Positions 5,749 through 8,860 of a stretch of 8,860 nucleotides of DNA are shown here, piece after piece. The translations under genes were made by a program, and so were the position numbers. Every line of letters begins with the position of its first letter. Position 1 is the stretch's first letter. The notes below the pieces were generated by a model. That model made no database searches, was not told the DNA's origin, and saw only the letters and a list, made by a program, of their open reading frames with translations. Source of the DNA: Bacillota bacterium (lineage in GTDB: Bacteria; Bacillota; Clostridia; Tissierellales; Sedimentibacteraceae); assembly GCA_023425285.1 (NCBI GenBank), contig JAFACY010000294.1, positions 1 through 8,860 of the forward strand, written 5' to 3'.

Positions 5749-7476
5749 ATGTTAAGAAAGAAATTTATTATTTTTTTAATTGTACTTTTTATTTCATCAA
5801 TTCCTGCTTTTGCGGCAGAAAATCAGGATATCGGCACCGATATAGGCGGCATGGTAAATAAATTAGTTGAAGACGGAAAATCAAAGGGTGCGGTTCTGTC
5901 CGTAATACAGGACGGTGAGCTTATTCTTTGCAATGGCTACGGATTTGCGGATGAATATCACAATATAGCCTCAGACGGAAAGCTTACTGCCTTCAGGATA
6001 GGATCAGTTTCCAAAACCTTTGCGGCGGTTGCGGCACAAATTCTCAATCAGCAGGGAAGACTGGATATGAACTCTGACATATCCGTCTATCTGAAGGATA
6101 ATATTCCCGAGCTGAAATACCCAGTAACAATGCACCAGCTTCTCACCCACACAGCAGGCTTTGAGGAACTTATGACCGGTATTGCCGTACTGGATGTCAG
6201 CAATGCGGAGCCGCTTGCCGTAAGTCTGCACAAATATATGCCGGAACAAATTTTTAAGCCGGGAGAGTCTTCCTCATATTCAAATTACGGTATAGCACTT
6301 GCCGCATACGTGGTTGAGACCATTGCGGAGATTCCGTTCTCACAGTTCTGTATGGAAAATATATTTTTGCCTCTGGATATGAACAGAACAACCTATGAAT
6401 ACATGCATGATGTTGTGTATGTATCAAGCGCATATCTTCCGGACGGCAGGGAAACAACGGAGCCGTATATTAACCTGTATCCGGAAGGCTCTGCCGTATC
6501 CACAGCGGAGGATATGGCAAAATACATGAGCTGGCTTCTGGATGATACGGATAACAGGGTTCTTTCCGGAAAATACAAGGCTGAGCTTTTTGAGAAGCAA
6601 TTTTCCATGTCACCGGAACTGGAGGGCACAGGCTATGTATGGAGCAGAAAAGAAAGAAACGGTAAAATTTATTATGATAAAAAGGGAGAAACGCTTAATT
6701 TTTATACCCGGATTGCATTGTATCCGGAAGAAAATGCAGGAATTTTTTTATCCTTCAACACCTATGTGCCTGAAAATGAAATAAATGACGTAATGATGAA
6801 GGCAGTGGATTTGCTGTACGGCAAACAGGAAGAAGAGATAAAGAGTGAAGTAAATTCCTCAATTGATGTAAGAGGTATTTATGTAAATAACTGGTCAAGC
6901 GTAAAGACTCCAGAGAAGATATTAAGCTGTCTGATTCCCGGCAAGATGCTTAATATAAAGGAGACGGGAGGAGATATTTTATTAAACGGAGAAAAAATTT
7001 CTTTGATTGGCGATAATATGTATTCTTCTTTCATGGGAAAAATTAAGTTTATTGATAAGGACGACAGTATAATAATTGCAACGGAATCTCCGCTGACATA
7101 TTCAAGGGTTTCATTCCTGCAAAGCAAAATAATTCAGGCATGTGTACTAATTTTATTCATTGCTTCGGCATTCGTATGCCTTATAATGGGAATTGTTGAT
7201 AAAAAAATGATTTTTATTGCTGCGGCTTTGATTCAGATACTTTCAATTCTTGGGTTATGCCTTCTTGTTTTAAAAGGCATACAAAATTATTCAATTCTGC
7301 AATATGCCTGTTATATGAGCATATCGGGATGGCTGATTGCGGCATCATGTGTGTCCGGTGTTATATATACCGTGATGATGAAAATAAACAGCAATAAAAC
7401 AAGTATAATTTATAAGGTATGGAGTTTGTCAGGCATATTATTTATTGCATGGCTTTTTAACTTCAATATTATATAG
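5749..7476 (+). CDS. Membrane-anchored serine hydrolase of the beta-lactamase/PBP-like family with four C-terminal helices
   Basis: A 575-residue exported enzyme of the class C beta-lactamase-like family (PF00144 type), whose members include D-Ala peptidases, esterases and FmtA/PbpE-like wall enzymes. The start is the ATG at 5749, with GGAGG six bases upstream (5738-5742); the frame is open back to a TTG at 5713, but that overlaps the -10 element. Residues 1-22 are a signal peptide ending AFA. Catalytic motifs: SVSK (Ser86, Lys89), LLTHTAGF (131-138) and YSN (177-179). The third motif is probably KKG (311-313, in YYDKKGET) where relatives often have HxG or KTG. Residues about 365-455 form a small beta-rich region, and four membrane helices follow near 461-482, 486-508, 517-543 and 553-573. 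Loops DKK and KINSNK fit the positive-inside rule, with the catalytic domain outside. It is divergent from the two-component operon and shares its operator, so a regulated role in wall remodelling or resistance to wall-active compounds is likely. True beta-lactamase activity is not shown by the sequence. Confidence 0.88.
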   Translation: MLRKKFIIFLIVLFISSIPAFAAENQDIGTDIGGMVNKLVEDGKSKGAVLSVIQDGELILCNGYGFADEYHNIASDGKLTAFRIGSVSKTFAAVAAQILNQQGRLDMNSDISVYLKDNIPELKYPVTMHQLLTHTAGFEELMTGIAVLDVSNAEPLAVSLHKYMPEQIFKPGESSSYSNYGIALAAYVVETIAEIPFSQFCMENIFLPLDMNRTTYEYMHDVVYVSSAYLPDGRETTEPYINLYPEGSAVSTAEDMAKYMSWLLDDTDNRVLSGKYKAELFEKQFSMSPELEGTGYVWSRKERNGKIYYDKKGETLNFYTRIALYPEENAGIFLSFNTYVPENEINDVMMKAVDLLYGKQEEEIKSEVNSSIDVRGIYVNNWSSVKTPEKILSCLIPGKMLNIKETGGDILLNGEKISLIGDNMYSSFMGKIKFIDKDDSIIIATESPLTYSRVSFLQSKIIQACVLILFIASAFVCLIMGIVDKKMIFIAAALIQILSILGLCLLVLKGIQNYSILQYACYMSISGWLIAASCVSGVIYTVMMKINSNKTSIIYKVWSLSGILFIAWLFNFNII

Positions 7477-7534
7477 TGAAACATTACGCAGTGTCTTAAC
7501 GGCATTAACCGTATTTATAAAGTACTTTTAAGTG

Positions 7535-7563
7535 TTGCTTTAAAATAATATCTTTGGTAATAT
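7535..7563 (+). promoter_or_regulatory. Promoter of the MoxR-like ATPase gene
   Basis: TTGCTT (7535-7540), a 17-bp spacer, then TAATAT (7558-7563) preceded by TGG, which supplies the TGn extended -10. The start site would be near 7570, giving a leader of about 36 nt. Unlike the promoters at the divergent control region, both elements are reasonable here, which suggests basal expression independent of the phased-repeat operator. Upstream, between the hydrolase stop and this site, I see no clear terminator; a weak ACGG/CCGT stem near 7499-7512 has no T-tract. Confidence 0.55.
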
Positions 7564-7605
7564 ATTATAAAGTTTTATTATTTTTACAGTACGAAAGGTG
7601 GCAAA

Positions 7606-8520
7606 ATGCTAAATTTTTTAAGACAAGAAGGAATCAGCGAGGCGCTGATTAAGGAAGTTGAAGATTTCAGAAAACAATACGAGGTTAATCCCCGTTATAA
7701 TTACAGGATTCCAAAACCTAAATACAGTTATTACGGAAAAGAAATATGGGAGCAGGCGTTAACTGCCATACTTTGCGGAGAAAATCTGCTGCTTGCGGGC
7801 TCAAAGGCTACGGGAAAAAATGTCCTTGCTGAAAATCTTGCCTGTGTTTTCGGCAGACCAAGCTGGGACATATCATTTCATATAAATACCGATTCATCAT
7901 CCCTCATAGGTACCGATACCTTTGAAAACGGACAGGTTGTATTCAGAGACGGTCCGATTTATGAGTGTGCCAGATACGGGGGCTTCGGTATACTGGATGA
8001 GATAAACATGGCAAAAAATGATTCTGTAGCGGTGCTGCATGCAACTCTGGATTACAGAAGAATTATTGATGTTCCGGGTTATGATAAAATTGAGCTGAGT
8101 GATGCGGTGAGATTTATAGCAACCATGAACTACGGCTATGCCGGTACCAGAGAATTGAATGAAGCTCTGACTTCGAGGTTTATGGTTATTGCAATGCCAA
8201 ATGTTACATCCGAAAGCCTGATGAAAATTCTGGCTAAGGAATTTCCCAATATCAATAAAAAATATGCTGAGCAGTTTACGGAATTTTTCCAGGAGATGAA
8301 GCTGAAAAGCGACAATTCCGAAATATCAACCAAGTCGGTTGACTTAAGAGGTCTTTTATCATCAATACACTTGATGGAAAAGGGACTTAGCCCAGTGAAA
8401 GCATTGCAGATGGGTATAGTGAATAAATCCTTCGATGAATTTGAGCGCAAATTGGTTGAGGATGTTATAAGGCTGAGGATACCCGACAATATGGACAGAG
8501 GAGATATATTTACCTACTGA
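7606..8520 (+). CDS. MoxR-like AAA+ ATPase
   Basis: A 304-residue AAA+ ATPase of the MoxR/NorQ/CbbQ group, proteins that commonly act with a VWA-domain partner to remodel a target or help insert metal into it. Motifs in order: Walker A GSKATGKN (65-72); the MoxR-type insert region HINTDSSSLIGTDTFENGQVVFRDGPIYECARYG (about 92-125); Walker B FGILDEIN with Asp131 and Glu132; sensor 1 at IATMN (Asn175); arginine-finger region LTSRF (Arg191); and a sensor 2-like SVDLRGLL (Arg248). The length matches compact family members. The unusual point is Asn72 where Walker A normally has Thr or Ser. There is no signal peptide or membrane segment, so it is cytoplasmic. The ATG at 7606 has AGGTG five bases upstream (7596-7600). 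Its stop overlaps the start of the next gene by one base (TGATG), so the two are probably translated together. Family is confident; target unknown. Confidence 0.9.
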   Translation: MLNFLRQEGISEALIKEVEDFRKQYEVNPRYNYRIPKPKYSYYGKEIWEQALTAILCGENLLLAGSKATGKNVLAENLACVFGRPSWDISFHINTDSSSLIGTDTFENGQVVFRDGPIYECARYGGFGILDEINMAKNDSVAVLHATLDYRRIIDVPGYDKIELSDAVRFIATMNYGYAGTRELNEALTSRFMVIAMPNVTSESLMKILAKEFPNINKKYAEQFTEFFQEMKLKSDNSEISTKSVDLRGLLSSIHLMEKGLSPVKALQMGIVNKSFDEFERKLVEDVIRLRIPDNMDRGDIFTY

Positions 8521-8860
8521 TGGAACGCATTAATGAGAAAAAAAGAGCCCATAACATAATTTGGAATGCATCCGAGGATTATTCCTTTGAACCTGAATTC
8601 GATGCGTTCGATGAAGAAGGTATAGCGGACATATATCTGAATTATATTATAGGGGCAGTAAGAAAATATTATGATTATCCCAAGCTCCGCGAATTTATCA
8701 AGTATATGAGAAATGATTCGGACCATGACTTTTATGAGGAGCTTTTTTGGCTTGGTCTGGAAAATTCGACCTTTGAAAAAGGAAAGAATGATCGTCCGGC
8801 ATTGACGGGCTTAAGAAAAGATTATGCAAGAAAGGTATTGCTCAATGAAGTACCTTATAT
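8520..8860 (+). CDS. N-terminal part of an unrecognised protein, probable partner of the MoxR-like ATPase
   Basis: This gene begins at the ATG at 8520-8522, which shares its first base with the ATPase stop (TGATG), and remains open to the window end: 113 complete codons. No separate ribosome binding site is needed if translation is coupled. The visible part is soluble, charged and rich in aromatic residues, with no signal peptide and no membrane helix. Examples are EDYSFEPEFDAFDEEG, AVRKYYDYPKLREFIKYM and FYEELFWLGLEN. I see no named domain in it. MoxR-like ATPases are usually followed by a VWA-domain protein (CoxE/NorD type) whose VWA domain is C-terminal, so such a domain may lie beyond the window. 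That is inference from gene order only; the gene's reality is supported by the tight overlap and the open frame. Confidence 0.7.
   Translation, partial: MERINEKKRAHNIIWNASEDYSFEPEFDAFDEEGIADIYLNYIIGAVRKYYDYPKLREFIKYMRNDSDHDFYEELFWLGLENSTFEKGKNDRPALTGLRKDYARKVLLNEVPY

Noticed and set aside
8136..8726. Minus-strand open frames opposite the ATPase and its partner (8136-8489 and 8514-8726)
   Set aside because: Both are antisense to genes supported by motifs or by the TGATG overlap, and neither has a ribosome binding site or recognisable protein pattern.

Overview
The window looks like chromosomal DNA from a low-GC, Gram-positive anaerobe of the Clostridia type. The evidence is the A+T-rich codon use, AGGAGG-like ribosome binding sites, consensus TATAAT promoters, an OmpR-type two-component pair, and a secreted 'stalk' protein of a kind common in clostridia. 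The genus cannot be fixed from the sequence alone. I saw no tRNA, rRNA, CRISPR array, insertion sequence or phage gene.

Layout. (1) Positions 1-344, plus strand: the 3' end of radA (recombination and repair ATPase). (2) 372-1601, plus: a YbdG-type MscS-family mechanosensitive channel, 27 nt behind radA. (3) 1602-1813: a convergent gap whose hairpin plus T-tract best fits a terminator for the leftward genes. (4) 1814-5574, minus: response regulator, histidine kinase, then a secreted protein with two stalk domains; read 5'->3' the order is regulator-kinase-stalk protein. The regulator and kinase overlap by ATGA, and the stalk gene lies 114 nt further on with its own possible promoter. (5) 5575-5748: a divergent control region with three phased TAAGG repeats between two promoters that have good -10 and poor -35 elements. 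(6) 5749-7476, plus: a secreted, membrane-anchored serine hydrolase of the beta-lactamase/PBP-like family. (7) 7606-8860, plus: a MoxR-like AAA+ ATPase with its own good promoter, overlapped by 1 nt (TGATG) by an unrecognised gene that runs off the window.

How the genes may work together. The two-component pair and the divergent serine hydrolase look like one cell-envelope response unit. The phased repeats are the kind of site OmpR/PhoB-family regulators bind, and they sit at about -53 to -57 from both predicted start sites, so one regulator could drive both its own operon and the hydrolase gene. The stalk protein may be a third surface member. The MoxR-like ATPase and its partner probably form a separate two-or-more-gene unit of the chaperone/metal-insertase type, but the gene that would show the function is cut by the window edge. 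The most interesting points are the operator, the odd domain plan of the hydrolase, and the Walker A variant (GKN) in the MoxR-like protein. I did not find a clearly new kind of biological system here.
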